Shown: one piece after another, positions 29,122 through 39,260 of the stretch
How the letters are laid out: each line of letters begins with the position of its first letter
Numbering within the stretch: the stretch's first letter is position 1
Source of the DNA: Nitrosomonadales bacterium
GTDB taxonomy: Bacteria; Pseudomonadota; Gammaproteobacteria; Burkholderiales; Methylophilaceae
Direction: 5' to 3'
DNA: 63,993 bases
NCBI GenBank assembly: GCA_024642775.1
Contig: JAHEAL010000003.1
Span: 1 to 63,993 of the forward strand
The notes under the pieces: model-generated
The model's input: only the letters and a program-made list of their open reading frames with translations
Databases searched by the model: none
What the model was told of the DNA's origin: nothing
Made by a program: the position numbers and the translations under genes

Positions 29122-30634
29122 AGTAATTTTAGGTGATCAACTAAATCACCAACATAGCTGGTTTAAAGAAGTAAACAATGAGATAACTTATCTAATGATG
29201 GAAACAAAGTCAGAAATGACTTATGTAAGCCATCATATCCAAAAGATAGTGGCGTTTATGCATGCTATGCGGACATTCTCAAAAGAACTAATAGAAAAAG
29301 GTCACAAAGTTATTTATGTAGGCCTTTCTGACCCAAATAATCTTCAAACCTTAAATAAAAATATTCAAAAAATAGTAGCCGAGCTAAAAATTAAAAAAAT
29401 TGAATTTCAAGAACCTGATGAATACAGATTAGACCAAGAAATTAGAAGTATGATTAAACTATTTGGAATTGATTATTCGATTGTCTCAAGCGAACATTTC
29501 TTGACTGAAAGAAATGATTTAGAGCTATTTTTTGAGAATAAAAAAATATGGAGAATGGAAGATTTTTATCGTCATATGCGTTTAAAAAAAAAGGTGCTGG
29601 TTCAAGATAATAAGCCAATAGGCGGTAAATGGAATTTTGATCATGAGAATAGAAAAAAATGGAATCCTGATGATAATAAGGCTAACCATATTTCATTTAA
29701 CCATGATGTGACCAACTTGATGAACGAGGTTATAGAAAATAAGATTTCTTACATTGGCAATATAAATTTAAATAATTTTAAGTGGCCTTGCTCTAGAGCT
29801 GAGTCGCTAGCGCTACTAAACCATTTTATAAATAATAATTTGGATAATTTTGGGACCTACCAAGATGCAATGGCTGAAGAGGATGATTATTTATTCCACT
29901 CATTACTTTCATTCTCATTAAATATAAAATTACTTCACCCACTTGAAGTTATAGAACTGGCCGTTAATGAATTACAAAATAACTTAGAAAATCTTAACTC
30001 TATTGAGGGTTTTGTAAGGCAAATTTTAGGTTGGAGAGAGTATATTCGTGGTGTTTACTGGACAAAAATGCCTGGATATGAAGAAAATAACTTTTTTAAT
30101 TTTTCAAGAAAAATTCCTGAATATTTCTGGACGGCAGATACTCAGATGAATTGTTTAAAGCGCTCTATTAACAACTCTCTTGAAAATGCTTATGCGCACC
30201 ATATTCAACGATTAATGGTAATTGGTAATTTCTTGTTATTAACAGAATCGGACCCAGGGCATGTTCAGCAATGGTTCTTGGGGGTTTACATTGATGCAAT
30301 TGAGTGGGTAGAACTTCCAAATGTGAATGGGATGTCTCAATATGCTGATGGTGGTTTGTTGGCTACAAAGCCTTATGTATCATCCGGTTCTTATATTAAT
30401 AAAATGAGCAATTATTGTGGAAGTTGTAAATATAACGTTAAAACAAAATTTGAAAAGAATTCTTGTCCATTTAACGCCCTCTATTGGAACTTCTTTTTGA
30501 ATAACCAGGACAAACTTAGTAATAATCCTCGATTGGGTATTGTGAAGATGCAACTTTCCAAAATGCAAGATGCTGAAAAAAAGCAAATTTCATTAAAGTC
30601 TAAAGAATTGATAAATGATATTGAAAAATTATGA
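29108..30634 (+). CDS. Iron-sulphur photolyase (FeS-BCP / PhrB (6-4) type)
   Basis: 508 residues from ATG 29108, opening [13 protein letters not shown] as in prokaryotic (6-4) photolyases. Four cysteines at 349, 437, 440 and 453 (TQMNCL, YCGSC, NSCPFN) correspond to the cluster ligands of Agrobacterium PhrB (350, 438, 441, 454), and the His-His pair of AYAHHIQRLM (364-365) is kept. These enzymes carry FAD, a lumazine antenna and a 4Fe-4S cluster, and repair (6-4) photoproducts. Upstream in-frame ATGs at 29075 and 29093 lie deep in the previous gene. Confidence 0.92.
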   Translation: MKTLRVILGDQLNHQHSWFKEVNNEITYLMMETKSEMTYVSHHIQKIVAFMHAMRTFSKELIEKGHKVIYVGLSDPNNLQTLNKNIQKIVAELKIKKIEFQEPDEYRLDQEIRSMIKLFGIDYSIVSSEHFLTERNDLELFFENKKIWRMEDFYRHMRLKKKVLVQDNKPIGGKWNFDHENRKKWNPDDNKANHISFNHDVTNLMNEVIENKISYIGNINLNNFKWPCSRAESLALLNHFINNNLDNFGTYQDAMAEEDDYLFHSLLSFSLNIKLLHPLEVIELAVNELQNNLENLNSIEGFVRQILGWREYIRGVYWTKMPGYEENNFFNFSRKIPEYFWTADTQMNCLKRSINNSLENAYAHHIQRLMVIGNFLLLTESDPGHVQQWFLGVYIDAIEWVELPNVNGMSQYADGGLLATKPYVSSGSYINKMSNYCGSCKYNVKTKFEKNSCPFNALYWNFFLNNQDKLSNNPRLGIVKMQLSKMQDAEKKQISLKSKELINDIEKL

Positions 30635-31516
30635 TTTTTTTGTTGCTATTAAACACACCCAGCCATCTAGATATATTGATTTATCAAAAAAAAAGCTGTG
30701 GTGATAAAATTCTTTTACTTCATCTTCTTGGCTTTCAAGAATGCCAGATAATGCGATTTTTCCTCCACTATTACATTTAGCCGTAATTAATGGAGATAGA
30801 ACTTTTAAGGCGCTTGAGAGAATGTTGGCAACTACAATATCAAAACTTTCGCTTAATAAACTATCCGAAGTAAAAAATTTAATATCAGTTGTATTATTTT
30901 TTTTTGCATTTTGGTTGCTAGAAAGAATGGCTTGAGAATCTATATCAATGCCAACGGTTTTATTTGCACCAAGTTTATTGGCGGCAATGGCTAAAATACC
31001 GGAGCCACAACCATAGTCAAGAACGGATCTATTCTTTAAGTCTAATTTGCTGAGCCAATCCAAACAAAGCTTTGTTGTTGGATGTGATCCTGTTCCAAAA
31101 GCAAGCCCAGGATCTAAATGAATATTTAATGCATTGTTATTTTGAACTTGATGCCATGAGGGGATAATCCAGATCTTTTCATTAATCTTAATGGGCTCAA
31201 ATTGTGATTGCGTTTCCTTAACCCAGTCTTTATCTTCGATATTCTTAATCTTGATGGCTTCAGAGGGAATTTGATAAATACTGAATAGCTTTATTGAAAT
31301 ACTCTGAATACTTTGCAGACTTTCAAATAAGGAAATAACATTTGTGTTATTCCAAAATCTTTCAGCTTCATCAGGATCTTCACCAAATATAGCTTCTTCT
31401 TTCTCAGTATTCAAATCGGAATCTTCAAAGGAAACGGACAAGGCGCCATTTTCAAGCAAAAAATCTCCGACAGCTTGAGCAAGACTTTGATTAACATTAA
31501 GTGATATTGAAATCAC
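30629..31516 (-). CDS. prmA: Ribosomal protein L11 methyltransferase
   Basis: SAM-dependent trimethylation of ribosomal protein L11. Motifs LDPGLAFGTGSHPTT (linker to the methyltransferase fold) and LDYGCGSGILAIAA (SAM site) are intact, as is VVANILSSAL, the usual NANI/NIL region. Length 295 is typical. It follows accC directly (0-base gap), a common betaproteobacterial arrangement, and converges on the photolyase with a 6-base overlap. Confidence 0.96.
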   Translation of the reverse strand: MISISLNVNQSLAQAVGDFLLENGALSVSFEDSDLNTEKEEAIFGEDPDEAERFWNNTNVISLFESLQSIQSISIKLFSIYQIPSEAIKIKNIEDKDWVKETQSQFEPIKINEKIWIIPSWHQVQNNNALNIHLDPGLAFGTGSHPTTKLCLDWLSKLDLKNRSVLDYGCGSGILAIAANKLGANKTVGIDIDSQAILSSNQNAKKNNTTDIKFFTSDSLLSESFDIVVANILSSALKVLSPLITAKCNSGGKIALSGILESQEDEVKEFYHHSFFFDKSIYLDGWVCLIATKKS

Positions 31517-32863
31517 TTATTTTTTCATTCCAAGTTTTTCTTCAAGGTAATGGATACTTGTTCCGCCTGACTGGTAGGCTAAGTCTGCTAGTAAATCACG
31601 ATGCAAATCAATGTTAATTTTAATACCTTCGCAGTACATTTCGGCCAAAGCCATTCTAAGTTTTGCAGTTGCTTCCTCTCGAGTTGATCCGTGAGCGATA
31701 ACTTTTCCGATCATGGAGTCGTAGTGAGATGGAACACGATACCCTCCATAAACATGGGTATCAACTCGTATTCCGGGGCCACCTGGTACATGAAATCGAT
31801 TAATGAGTCCAGGCGAGGGTACAAAAGTAAAGGGGTCCTCTGCGTTAATTCGACATTCAATCGCATGGCCTGTAATTTCCACATCTTTTTGTCGTATGGA
31901 AAGTTTTTGTCCTGCTGCAACTTTGATTTGTTCTTTAATAAGATCAATTCCAGTAATCATTTCCGTTACGGGATGCTCTACTTGAATACGTGTATTCATT
32001 TCGATGAAGTAAAATTCTCCGTTCTCATAAAGAAACTCAAAAGTACCCGCTCCACGATAACCAATTTTTCGGCAAGCATCTGCACATCGATCACCCATTT
32101 TTCTTCTGATCTTATCTGGAAGACCAGGAGCAGGCGCTTCTTCAATAACTTTTTGATGACGTCTTTGCATCGAGCAGTCACGCTCAAAGAGATGAATGGC
32201 ATTTTTATAATTATCAGCAAGAACCTGGTATTCAATATGTCGAGGATTTTCAAGATACTTTTCCATATATACAGCGGCATTACCAAAAAAACTGTGAGCT
32301 TCATTTTTTGTCATGGATACAGCATTTAATAGGGCTGCTTCTGTATGAACAACTCGCATGCCCCTACCTCCACCTCCACCGGCTGCTTTAATAATTACCG
32401 GATAACCAACTTTATTTGCAATTTTAATAATCTCATCAGGATTACTTGGGAGTTCGCCATCAGATCCTGGAACAACCGGAATGCCGGCCTTTATCATCGC
32501 TTCTTTTGCACTTACTTTATCACCCATTAGTCTGATGGTTTCTGATTTTGGCCCTATGAAAGTAAAACCACTTTTTTCTACTTGTTCAGCAAAATCAGCA
32601 TTTTCTGACAAGAATCCATAACCCGGATGAATAGCTTCTGCATCGGTAACCTCAGCCGCACTAATGATAGCGGGAATATTTAAATAACTTAGGTTTGATT
32701 GAGCTGGTCCGATACATACCGACTCATCAGATAATTTTACATATTTGGCATCAACATCCGCCTCCGAATGAACGGTGACAACTTTGATACCCATTTGTCG
32801 ACAGGCTCTTAGAATTCTTAATGCGATTTCGCCTCGGTTAGCTATAAGTATTTTTTCAAACAT
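31517..32863 (-). CDS. accC: Acetyl-CoA carboxylase, biotin carboxylase subunit
   Basis: ATP-dependent carboxylation of the biotin on AccB, the first half-reaction of fatty acid synthesis. ATP-grasp features: [16 protein letters not shown] (glycine-rich lid), [12 protein letters not shown], and [26 protein letters not shown] split over ~275-300. Length 448 is standard. It lies 7 bases after accB, so the two should be made together. A 212-codon open frame on the other strand (31691-32329) is only a shadow. Confidence 0.97.
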   Translation of the reverse strand: MFEKILIANRGEIALRILRACRQMGIKVVTVHSEADVDAKYVKLSDESVCIGPAQSNLSYLNIPAIISAAEVTDAEAIHPGYGFLSENADFAEQVEKSGFTFIGPKSETIRLMGDKVSAKEAMIKAGIPVVPGSDGELPSNPDEIIKIANKVGYPVIIKAAGGGGGRGMRVVHTEAALLNAVSMTKNEAHSFFGNAAVYMEKYLENPRHIEYQVLADNYKNAIHLFERDCSMQRRHQKVIEEAPAPGLPDKIRRKMGDRCADACRKIGYRGAGTFEFLYENGEFYFIEMNTRIQVEHPVTEMITGIDLIKEQIKVAAGQKLSIRQKDVEITGHAIECRINAEDPFTFVPSPGLINRFHVPGGPGIRVDTHVYGGYRVPSHYDSMIGKVIAHGSTREEATAKLRMALAEMYCEGIKINIDLHRDLLADLAYQSGGTSIHYLEEKLGMKK

Positions 32864-32870
32864 AAATTAG

Positions 32871-33329
32871 TTACTCAATAATAAATAGTGGTTCACCAAA
32901 CTCAACAGGTTGTGCGTTTTCTGCCACAATTTTTTTAATTACGCCATCCTTATCGGCTTCAATTTCATTGAGCAGTTTCATAGCCTCGATAATACAAAGT
33001 GTATCGCCTTTTTTAACTGTTGAACCCAGTTCCACATAAGGAGCTGATTCTGGAGAAGATGACCGATAAAAAGTACCCACCATAGGCGAAGTTAAAACAT
33101 GACCACTTTCTTGATCTGTAACCGATTCTTCATGAGCGATTGGTTGACTTGATAATGATGTTGAAGCAGCTGGCTGTGGTTGGGGGATCTGAATTTGTTG
33201 AGGAATAAATGGTTGAGTCGAGCCTTGACGACTAATGCGAACTTTTTCCTCACCCTCGGTAAGCTCCAATTCGTTAATTCCAGATTCTTCAACCAGATCA
33301 ATTAGTTTTTTTAATTTTCTTAAATCCAT
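32871..33329 (-). CDS. accB: Acetyl-CoA carboxylase, biotin carboxyl carrier protein
   Basis: 152 residues. An N-terminal helical part is followed by a Pro/Gln/Ser-rich linker (about 34-75) and the biotinyl domain with the modification motif EAMKLLNE, whose lysine carries biotin. The thumb-bearing region [15 protein letters not shown] is typical of AccB. Operon aroQ-accB-accC-prmA. Confidence 0.97.
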   Translation of the reverse strand: MDLRKLKKLIDLVEESGINELELTEGEEKVRISRQGSTQPFIPQQIQIPQPQPAASTSLSSQPIAHEESVTDQESGHVLTSPMVGTFYRSSSPESAPYVELGSTVKKGDTLCIIEAMKLLNEIEADKDGVIKKIVAENAQPVEFGEPLFIIE

Positions 33330-33339
33330 ATTTTTACCC

Positions 33340-33756
33340 TTAAGAATTTTCTATTATGTGTTGTATTGCCGAAAAGTAACCTTGTTTTCCTAATCCGCAT
33401 ATAACAGCAACTGCGCTATCGGAGAAAAAAGACTGATGCCTGAAAGGTTCTCTTCGGTGAACGTTAGATAAGTGAACCTCATAAAAAGGTACGTTAATAC
33501 TTTTAATCGCGTCTCTTAACGCCACGGACGTATGTGTGAAAGCTGCGGGATTAAATACTATATAGTCAACTTTTAAATCATGAATAAAATTGATCAGATC
33601 AGATTCGCTATTACTTTGAAAAAAATTAAAATCAATGTCAGTAAAAGTAGATTTTATCTGATTATTAATTTCATCCAGGGTACTTGAACCATAGTGCTCA
33701 GGCTCTCTTTTTCCAAGCATATTTAGATTCGGACCGTTAATAATAGCTATATTCAT
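33340..33756 (-). CDS. aroQ: 3-dehydroquinate dehydratase, type II
   Basis: Shikimate-pathway enzyme removing water from 3-dehydroquinate. [16 protein letters not shown] (9-24) includes the catalytic tyrosine on the mobile loop. [16 protein letters not shown] and [15 protein letters not shown] hold the catalytic His and binding Arg. Length 138 is slightly short but complete. First gene of the aroQ-accB-accC-prmA group. Confidence 0.96.
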   Translation of the reverse strand: MNIAIINGPNLNMLGKREPEHYGSSTLDEINNQIKSTFTDIDFNFFQSNSESDLINFIHDLKVDYIVFNPAAFTHTSVALRDAIKSINVPFYEVHLSNVHRREPFRHQSFFSDSAVAVICGLGKQGYFSAIQHIIENS

Positions 33757-33903
33757 AATTTGTGTTTAAAGATATAGTCTACCAGTTTGACGAATTTAAG
33801 AGAATTTGTCCACATAATTATAGAAAATAAGCTTTAAAGGATAGAAATTAAAGGATTATAGATAATGAAAAAGAAACAAATTTTTTAGTTATACGAAGAT
33901 AGA

Positions 33904-33937
33904 GTGATTAAAAGTAATTTTAATCACTTTTAATCAC
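33904..33937. repeat. Inverted repeat with an extra arm at the 3' end of the TlpA-like gene
   Basis: GTGATTAAAA (33904-33913) pairs perfectly with TTTTAATCAC (33918-33927) across a GTAA loop, and TTTTAATCAC is repeated at once at 33928-33937. The gene's stop codon lies inside it. Either arm could pair, and no T run follows on the minus strand, so it is not a textbook terminator; it may be a processing or stability hairpin for the tlpA-dsbD message. Confidence 0.45.
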
Positions 33938-34444
33938 TTTTGTTAGATCTTCTAATTTTATTTTCCCATAAAATTTATTAAGTACGTTATACGAAGTATC
34001 TACTATGACGGTATAAGGCAAAACACCTTTATCATTTCCAAGCTGTTTGCCTAACTTAAATCCATTCGGCTCACTGACTAAAATGGGATAATTTACCGGT
34101 ATTTTTTTGATAAATTCGCTTACAGCATCAGCCTCATCAATAGCAACACCTATGATCTTTATTTCTTGATTATTTGTTAATTGCTTGTGAAGGTTATTTA
34201 ACTCGGGAAGTTCTTCCTTGCATGGTTCACACCAAGTTGCCCAAAAATTGATAATAAGCTTGTCATGAAATTGAAACTCGTTTAAAAATAATGGTTTATT
34301 CTCAGGGCTAGTAAAAGGTAACGTTGTTATATCTTTGATTGCAATAGCATCAAAGGTTTTAGTATTCTTTTTGGAATAGTAATGGCTAAAAAACCCTACA
34401 GCAAACGATAGTAAAATTACTGCTCCCAAGAGACTTTTACTCAT
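33920..34444 (-). CDS. TlpA-like membrane-anchored thiol-disulphide oxidoreductase
   Basis: 174 residues: an N-terminal anchor helix (about 5-20) and a periplasmic thioredoxin fold with the redox motif WATWCEPCKEELPE. The TlpA/ResA group reduces specific periplasmic partners such as apocytochrome c or copper-delivery proteins. Its start overlaps the dsbD stop by 4 bases, so DsbD is the probable electron source. The exact client cannot be read from the sequence. Confidence 0.88.
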   Translation of the reverse strand: MSKSLLGAVILLSFAVGFFSHYYSKKNTKTFDAIAIKDITTLPFTSPENKPLFLNEFQFHDKLIINFWATWCEPCKEELPELNNLHKQLTNNQEIKIIGVAIDEADAVSEFIKKIPVNYPILVSEPNGFKLGKQLGNDKGVLPYTVIVDTSYNVLNKFYGKIKLEDLTKVIKSD

Positions 34445-36117
34445 TGTATTTCCTTTATAGTCTTTAAAAATTGTTCCGCATCTATAAAACCATAGATTTG
34501 CGAACTTTTTAATTCAGATTTCTCCGTATTGTAAAATACAATTGAGGGAGGCCCGTAGATACCATACTTTTCCATAATCAACTGATCGTCTTTGGTAAAA
34601 GAGGTGACATCAATTTTGATAAGTTTAAATCTTTTGAGCTCTTCCAAAACATTTGGGTCTGTAAAGGTGTATTCATGAAGCTCTAGACAGGCTGCACACC
34701 AATCAGCATAAAAATCTATCATAACCGGTTTATCTGTGGCTTTAAGTGATTCATTAAGGAGTCCCATATTGTCGATAATAGTAAAAGGTAATTTATCTTC
34801 AGATGTTTTACTTAACTTTAAAGATAAGGACTGAAAGCTAAACATTATGATAATGATAAGAGAGCAAATAGTTATTAAAGTCTTAAAGATTCGATATTTT
34901 GTTTGAATCTTGATATACAAAAAAGCAATGATGATAAAACATAAAAGCGCATAAAGAAGGGCGGTGATTAAATCTCCGAGTAAAGGTTTGCCAATAAATA
35001 TTCCAGTTGCAATTAAAATAAAGCCGATCATATTTTTTATTAGCACGTTAAAATTGCCACTCCGTAATTTTATTTTTGAGGAAGTGAATCCAAGAATTAG
35101 CATAGGAAAAGACATACCTAGAGCCATAAAAAATAAAGAAAGTACCCCAGTGGATACGTCACCATTTTGGCTTATAAAAAGAATTCCACTGGCAAGAGGA
35201 GGGGCAACACAAGGGCTGAGGATCAGCGATGAGATTGCCCCTAAAAGATAAATTCCAATATATCTTTGAGTATTAATTCTGTTAGCGACACTATTAAAAA
35301 AAGTCTGTAAAGAGCTCGGCAAACTAAGTTCGTAGAGGTCAAACATGGATGCGGCAAATATTAAAAATAAAATTGATGAAAAAGCAATTATGTAATCATT
35401 TTGGAAATACAACGAAAGCAGACTTCCCGTTTGTGAAGCAATCAAGCCAATTACTGAATATGTTGAACAAATCCCCATTACATATGCAGCAGTGGCAGCA
35501 CCCTTGTTTTTATTAATTTTAGATAACATGGTAAGCATCACTGGAATAAGTGGCAGAACACATGGGGTAAGTGATAGAAGAAGGCCAGCAACAAAGAAGA
35601 CTAATAATGCTTGAAAAATATTACTGCTTAATGCTGTTTCAAATGAATTTAGTTGCAATTTGTTGTCGGGAATATTTTTGAGGTTTACGCTAATTTTTTG
35701 TGGTGGATAACATAAGCCTTTTTCGCTGCAACCTTGATAAGAGACTAAAATTGAATCATCTGGTGATATTGCATTTTTAAAGTTAATTTGAATTTGGAGG
35801 GGGTCTGAATAAATAATCTGGTCCCCAAAGAATTCATCATACTTTTCTTTTCCTTGGGGTAATTGATAATTCAGCTCGGCATTATTATTGCTGGAAAAAG
35901 AAAGTTTAGATTGGTAGAGATAGTATCCTGGCTGAATATCAAATTTTATTATAAAACTAGTTTTAGTAGGTGAAATTGAATAGCTGGGATCAAAAGCTTC
36001 TTCCACGCTCAAAAAATCTGAAGATTTATTTTTAGAAAAATCAAAGATGTTAGATTCATCAGCTAATACGCTGCATGATGTTAAAATAATTATTAGTAAT
36101 CTAAAAAAAAGTTTCAT
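34441..36117 (-). CDS. dsbD: Thiol:disulphide interchange protein DsbD
   Basis: Carries electrons from cytoplasmic thioredoxin to the periplasm. Signal peptide at 1-19 (cleavage near VLADES). The alpha domain has the cysteine pair in YQGCSEKGLCYPPQ. The central membrane part has the redox cysteines SLTPCVLPLIP and LSPCVAPPLA. The C-terminal thioredoxin-like gamma domain has DWCAACLE. Length 558 is near E. coli DsbD. It forms a two-gene operon with the TlpA-like protein. Confidence 0.95.
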   Translation of the reverse strand: MKLFFRLLIIILTSCSVLADESNIFDFSKNKSSDFLSVEEAFDPSYSISPTKTSFIIKFDIQPGYYLYQSKLSFSSNNNAELNYQLPQGKEKYDEFFGDQIIYSDPLQIQINFKNAISPDDSILVSYQGCSEKGLCYPPQKISVNLKNIPDNKLQLNSFETALSSNIFQALLVFFVAGLLLSLTPCVLPLIPVMLTMLSKINKNKGAATAAYVMGICSTYSVIGLIASQTGSLLSLYFQNDYIIAFSSILFLIFAASMFDLYELSLPSSLQTFFNSVANRINTQRYIGIYLLGAISSLILSPCVAPPLASGILFISQNGDVSTGVLSLFFMALGMSFPMLILGFTSSKIKLRSGNFNVLIKNMIGFILIATGIFIGKPLLGDLITALLYALLCFIIIAFLYIKIQTKYRIFKTLITICSLIIIIMFSFQSLSLKLSKTSEDKLPFTIIDNMGLLNESLKATDKPVMIDFYADWCAACLELHEYTFTDPNVLEELKRFKLIKIDVTSFTKDDQLIMEKYGIYGPPSIVFYNTEKSELKSSQIYGFIDAEQFLKTIKEIQ

Positions 36118-36183
36118 ACAGTCTTTTAGGAGCTTTCGAATAGAATTGGTTCAGATTAATATTTTACAGGAAAGAGTATTGCG

Positions 36184-36615
36184 ATGAAATTATTTGGGAT
36201 ATGGGCAATAATTTTAATTCCATTCATTGAGATTTGGGGCTATTTTAAAATTGGTAGTCTTTACGGGTGGTGGTATATGTTTTATATCTTCATTGTTGGC
36301 ATTCTTGGCTGGAGGATGATCAAGGAAGAGAAGGCAAATATGATTTCTCGAATGATGGGGGCAATCGGGAATCAATCTTCACCTATTCAGATGATTTTGG
36401 GTGCTGCAAAAAATATGATAGCGGGAGGATTATTTTTATTTCCGGGTGTTTTTACAGATTTTGTGGCGGTTACTATTTTGTTAATACCTGGTTCAAAAAA
36501 AAATATAGATAATTCAATGTTTGAAGAGATGGAAAGAAAATTTAATGAATCCAAAAAAACAAAAGATGATGATTCAGTAATTGAGGGCGAGTATAAGAAA
36601 GAGGATGACAAATAA
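36184..36615 (+). CDS. fxsA: FxsA family membrane protein
   Basis: 143 residues with hydrophobic segments (about 5-22, 27-43 and 75-100) and a charged, Lys/Asp-rich cytoplasmic tail. The pattern PFIEIWGYFKIG, GWRMIKEE and LFLFPGVFTDFVA matches FxsA, named for suppressing phage T7 exclusion by F plasmid when overproduced; the native role is unknown. It overlaps the next gene by one base (TAATG). It diverges from dsbD. Confidence 0.88.
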   Translation: MKLFGIWAIILIPFIEIWGYFKIGSLYGWWYMFYIFIVGILGWRMIKEEKANMISRMMGAIGNQSSPIQMILGAAKNMIAGGLFLFPGVFTDFVAVTILLIPGSKKNIDNSMFEEMERKFNESKKTKDDDSVIEGEYKKEDDK

Positions 36616-37607
36616 TGTTCTTGGTTAAAATTAAAAATGGTGTTGAATTTAAAGTAAAGCCAAGTCAGAATCTTCTTGAGGGAGCGATCAGCTCAGGAAT
36701 AAATTTACCGTATGGATGCCGAAGTGGATCGTGTGGAGCATGCAAGACGAAAATTCTAGATGGTGAAGTATTTCATTCCGACATTATGCCGGGGGTCTTA
36801 ACTGATAAAGATAAAGAGCAAGGGAAGTATTTAATCTGTAGAGCACATGCTGCAAGTGACTTAATAATTGAAGACAGTCGTTTTGATGAACGGGATGAAC
36901 CTGATCCACAAATCACCCCTGTAAGAGTAGAAGAGATTAATAAATTAAATCATGATGTCATTCAGATTTATCTCAAATTACCTGGAGTGAATTCCCTAGA
37001 TTTTTATGCAGGACAATATTTAGAATTTATTTTAGCGGACGGATCAAGAAGAGCTTTTTCGATGGCGAGCTGTCCAGGGGACGATTTAATTGAGCTTCAT
37101 ATTCGGCTTATAGAGGGTGGTAAATTCACTAATTTTATATTTAGCGATATGAAGGAAAAAAGTATTCATCGGATTGAGGCGCCACTAGGAAGTTTTTACC
37201 TTCGCGAATCTGATAAGCCCATAATTTTTATTGCAGGCGGAACAGGTTTTGCACCAATAAAGTCAATAATTAATGATATGTTACGTAAACAAAACAATAG
37301 AAAGATTATTTTATACCGGGGAGCAAGAACCTATGCAGACCTTTATGAGGATAAGGCGATCAATGAATGGATACAATCTGATTTAGATATTTCCGTAGAA
37401 AATGTTTTATCAGATGAAAAATTAGAAAATTTTAAGCATGGTCTTGTTCACCAGCAGGTACTTATGGATGAAAGAAATATAAAAGATTATCAGATTTACT
37501 GTTGCGGATCTCCAGGACTAGTGGAAGCCGCATATAAAGATTTTGTAAAAAATGGACTACCAGATTCTGAGTTTTATTCAGATGCTTTCACATTTGCTCC
37601 TAGGTAA
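36615..37607 (+). CDS. 2Fe-2S ferredoxin/flavin oxidoreductase (CDP-6-deoxyglucoseen-reductase-like)
   Basis: 330 residues combining an N-terminal plant-type ferredoxin domain, cysteines CRSGSCGACKTKIL (35-43) plus LICRA near residue 75, with a FAD domain (RRAFSMASCPGDD) and an NAD(P) domain (FIAGGTGFAPIKSII, CCGSPGLV). This architecture is common in Betaproteobacteria and is often annotated CDP-6-deoxy-delta-3,4-glucoseen reductase, though no deoxysugar genes are nearby. It may instead supply electrons to an oxygenase or biosynthetic enzyme. Its end overlaps hemD by 8 bases, convergent. Confidence 0.85.
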   Translation: MFLVKIKNGVEFKVKPSQNLLEGAISSGINLPYGCRSGSCGACKTKILDGEVFHSDIMPGVLTDKDKEQGKYLICRAHAASDLIIEDSRFDERDEPDPQITPVRVEEINKLNHDVIQIYLKLPGVNSLDFYAGQYLEFILADGSRRAFSMASCPGDDLIELHIRLIEGGKFTNFIFSDMKEKSIHRIEAPLGSFYLRESDKPIIFIAGGTGFAPIKSIINDMLRKQNNRKIILYRGARTYADLYEDKAINEWIQSDLDISVENVLSDEKLENFKHGLVHQQVLMDERNIKDYQIYCCGSPGLVEAAYKDFVKNGLPDSEFYSDAFTFAPR

Positions 37608-38334
37608 AATTTTGCATCAGTAAGGAAATATTTCTAGGATCTAATGTTTTAGTGAGTAATATTTTGTTTTTTAGAGGCTCGAGTAGGTCCATAATTTTTT
37701 TATGGTTGACAATGTAAGTTGCCTCAAACTTTTCGTTATTTCTGTTAAATAGACTTAAGTAGTGCTTTGCCACCTCGGTACTAGTGATCAGGATAAAAGT
37801 TTTACTTGATTCTGCGTGAGATTTAATCTCATTAAAATTAATTGGCATGAGTAATCTTCTGTAACATTCAAGATATTCAACAGAGGCACCTTTTGATTCT
37901 AAAGTATCTTTCAAAACTTCCCGCCCGCCCTGTCCTCTGATAATTAGAATCTTTTGAGAGTTAGGATAAATTAATTCTGGATGATTCAGAAGGGATTCAG
38001 AATCAAAATTATTCTCAGGATATTTTATTTTCTGTGTTAAAAAAGAAACTAATTCATTTTTGGTGGTGGGGCCAATACAAAATACTTGTTGTTCATTCGT
38101 CAAGGAGAGTTTATGAATGTTGAGTAATTGTTTAAAGCAAGCTGCAGCATTCGAGCTGATAAAAATCAATTTATCATACTTGTTAATCTGATTGATAATT
38201 TCAAAATTATTATGGTCGGTTAATGGCTCTATGGAAATAAATGGACGATCTAAGACTTTAATATCTGAGTCTGTAAAATACTTAATAATATTTTTATTTT
38301 GCAGATGTGATCTAGATGCAATCAGAGTTTTCAC
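37600..38334 (-). CDS. hemD: Uroporphyrinogen-III synthase
   Basis: Closes hydroxymethylbilane to uroporphyrinogen III with inversion of ring D. HemD is poorly conserved; identity rests on the 244-residue length, the two-domain pattern, LIFISSNAAACF and LITSTEVAKHYL segments typical of the family, and the position directly after hemC (0-base gap). No fused methyltransferase or HemX domain is present. Confidence 0.88.
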   Translation of the reverse strand: MKTLIASRSHLQNKNIIKYFTDSDIKVLDRPFISIEPLTDHNNFEIINQINKYDKLIFISSNAAACFKQLLNIHKLSLTNEQQVFCIGPTTKNELVSFLTQKIKYPENNFDSESLLNHPELIYPNSQKILIIRGQGGREVLKDTLESKGASVEYLECYRRLLMPINFNEIKSHAESSKTFILITSTEVAKHYLSLFNRNNEKFEATYIVNHKKIMDLLEPLKNKILLTKTLDPRNISLLMQNFT

Positions 38335-39249
38335 TTATATACCAAGTACTTCCTTGGCACCATTTTTTATTAATTGCTTTGATACAGATTCCGCAATTAA
38401 AGTATTTTGATTTATCGATCCACTATCTTCTGCAAAAATAATCTTATTTCCATCAGGGGAAGCCACAAATGCTTTAAGATTTATAGTGTCTTTGATTACC
38501 ATTGCATGTGCTCCGATAGGCACAGTACAGCTTCCAGCAAGCGAGCGACTGATTATTCTTTCCGTATTCACACAAATCTCAGTTGGATGATCATTTAAAA
38601 AATTTAAAAACTCACTGAGCTCCTTGTTATCTTTTAGTATTTCAATACCTAGAGCGCCTTGTCCCACAGCTGGAATATATGTCGAAGTATTCAGTCTCTC
38701 TTTGATTCTTTCACTTAAGCCAAGCCTGATCAATCCAGCCGAAGCTAGGACAATCGCATCAAAAAAACCGTCATCAAGTTTTTTAAGTCTTGTTTGTAAA
38801 TTTCCTCTAAGACTATTAATTTGAAGGTCAGGTTTTTGGTGATAAAGGAGACTTTGGCGCCTTAAGCTTGATGTTCCAACAATGGCTTGTTTAGGAAGTT
38901 CGTCAAGAGAATTAAATTTTGTACTAACAAACGCATCGCTGGAATCTTCTCTTAATGGAATAGCCGCAATTTTAAAAGGTTCAGGGAGATCCATTGGAAC
39001 ATCCTTCATTGAGTGAACAGCCAAGTCAGCATGTCCATCAAGTAGCGCCTGTTCAAGCTCTTTGATAAATAGACCTTTACCTCCAATTTCAGCCAATGGT
39101 TGATTTAAGATAATATCTCCTTGAGTTTTAAATCCAATTACCTCAACCGAAATAGATGGATATTTTTGCTTAATAAGAGAAGCAATATGATTAGATTGCC
39201 ACATGGCAAGTTCGCTTTGTCTGGATGCAATTCGTATAGTATTTTTCAT
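38335..39249 (-). CDS. hemC: Porphobilinogen deaminase (hydroxymethylbilane synthase)
   Basis: Polymerises four porphobilinogens for haem. N-terminal [32 protein letters not shown] (active-site Asp region), [11 protein letters not shown], and [14 protein letters not shown] whose cysteine holds the dipyrromethane cofactor. Length 304 is standard. It has a good candidate promoter just upstream and a divergent argH. Confidence 0.97.
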   Translation of the reverse strand: MKNTIRIASRQSELAMWQSNHIASLIKQKYPSISVEVIGFKTQGDIILNQPLAEIGGKGLFIKELEQALLDGHADLAVHSMKDVPMDLPEPFKIAAIPLREDSSDAFVSTKFNSLDELPKQAIVGTSSLRRQSLLYHQKPDLQINSLRGNLQTRLKKLDDGFFDAIVLASAGLIRLGLSERIKERLNTSTYIPAVGQGALGIEILKDNKELSEFLNFLNDHPTEICVNTERIISRSLAGSCTVPIGAHAMVIKDTINLKAFVASPDGNKIIFAEDSGSINQNTLIAESVSKQLIKNGAKEVLGI

Positions 39250-39260
39250 TTTGGAATTTT

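Noticed and set aside
31691-32329. 212-codon open frame on the plus strand opposite accC
   Set aside because: It is antisense to a fully conserved biotin carboxylase, has a Ser/Phe/Ile-rich composition typical of a shadow frame and no family features.
36615-37607. Deoxysugar biosynthesis role suggested by the usual name of the ferredoxin reductase
   Set aside because: No nucleotide-sugar dehydratase or aminotransferase genes are near; the domain set is general, so I did not assign a sugar pathway.
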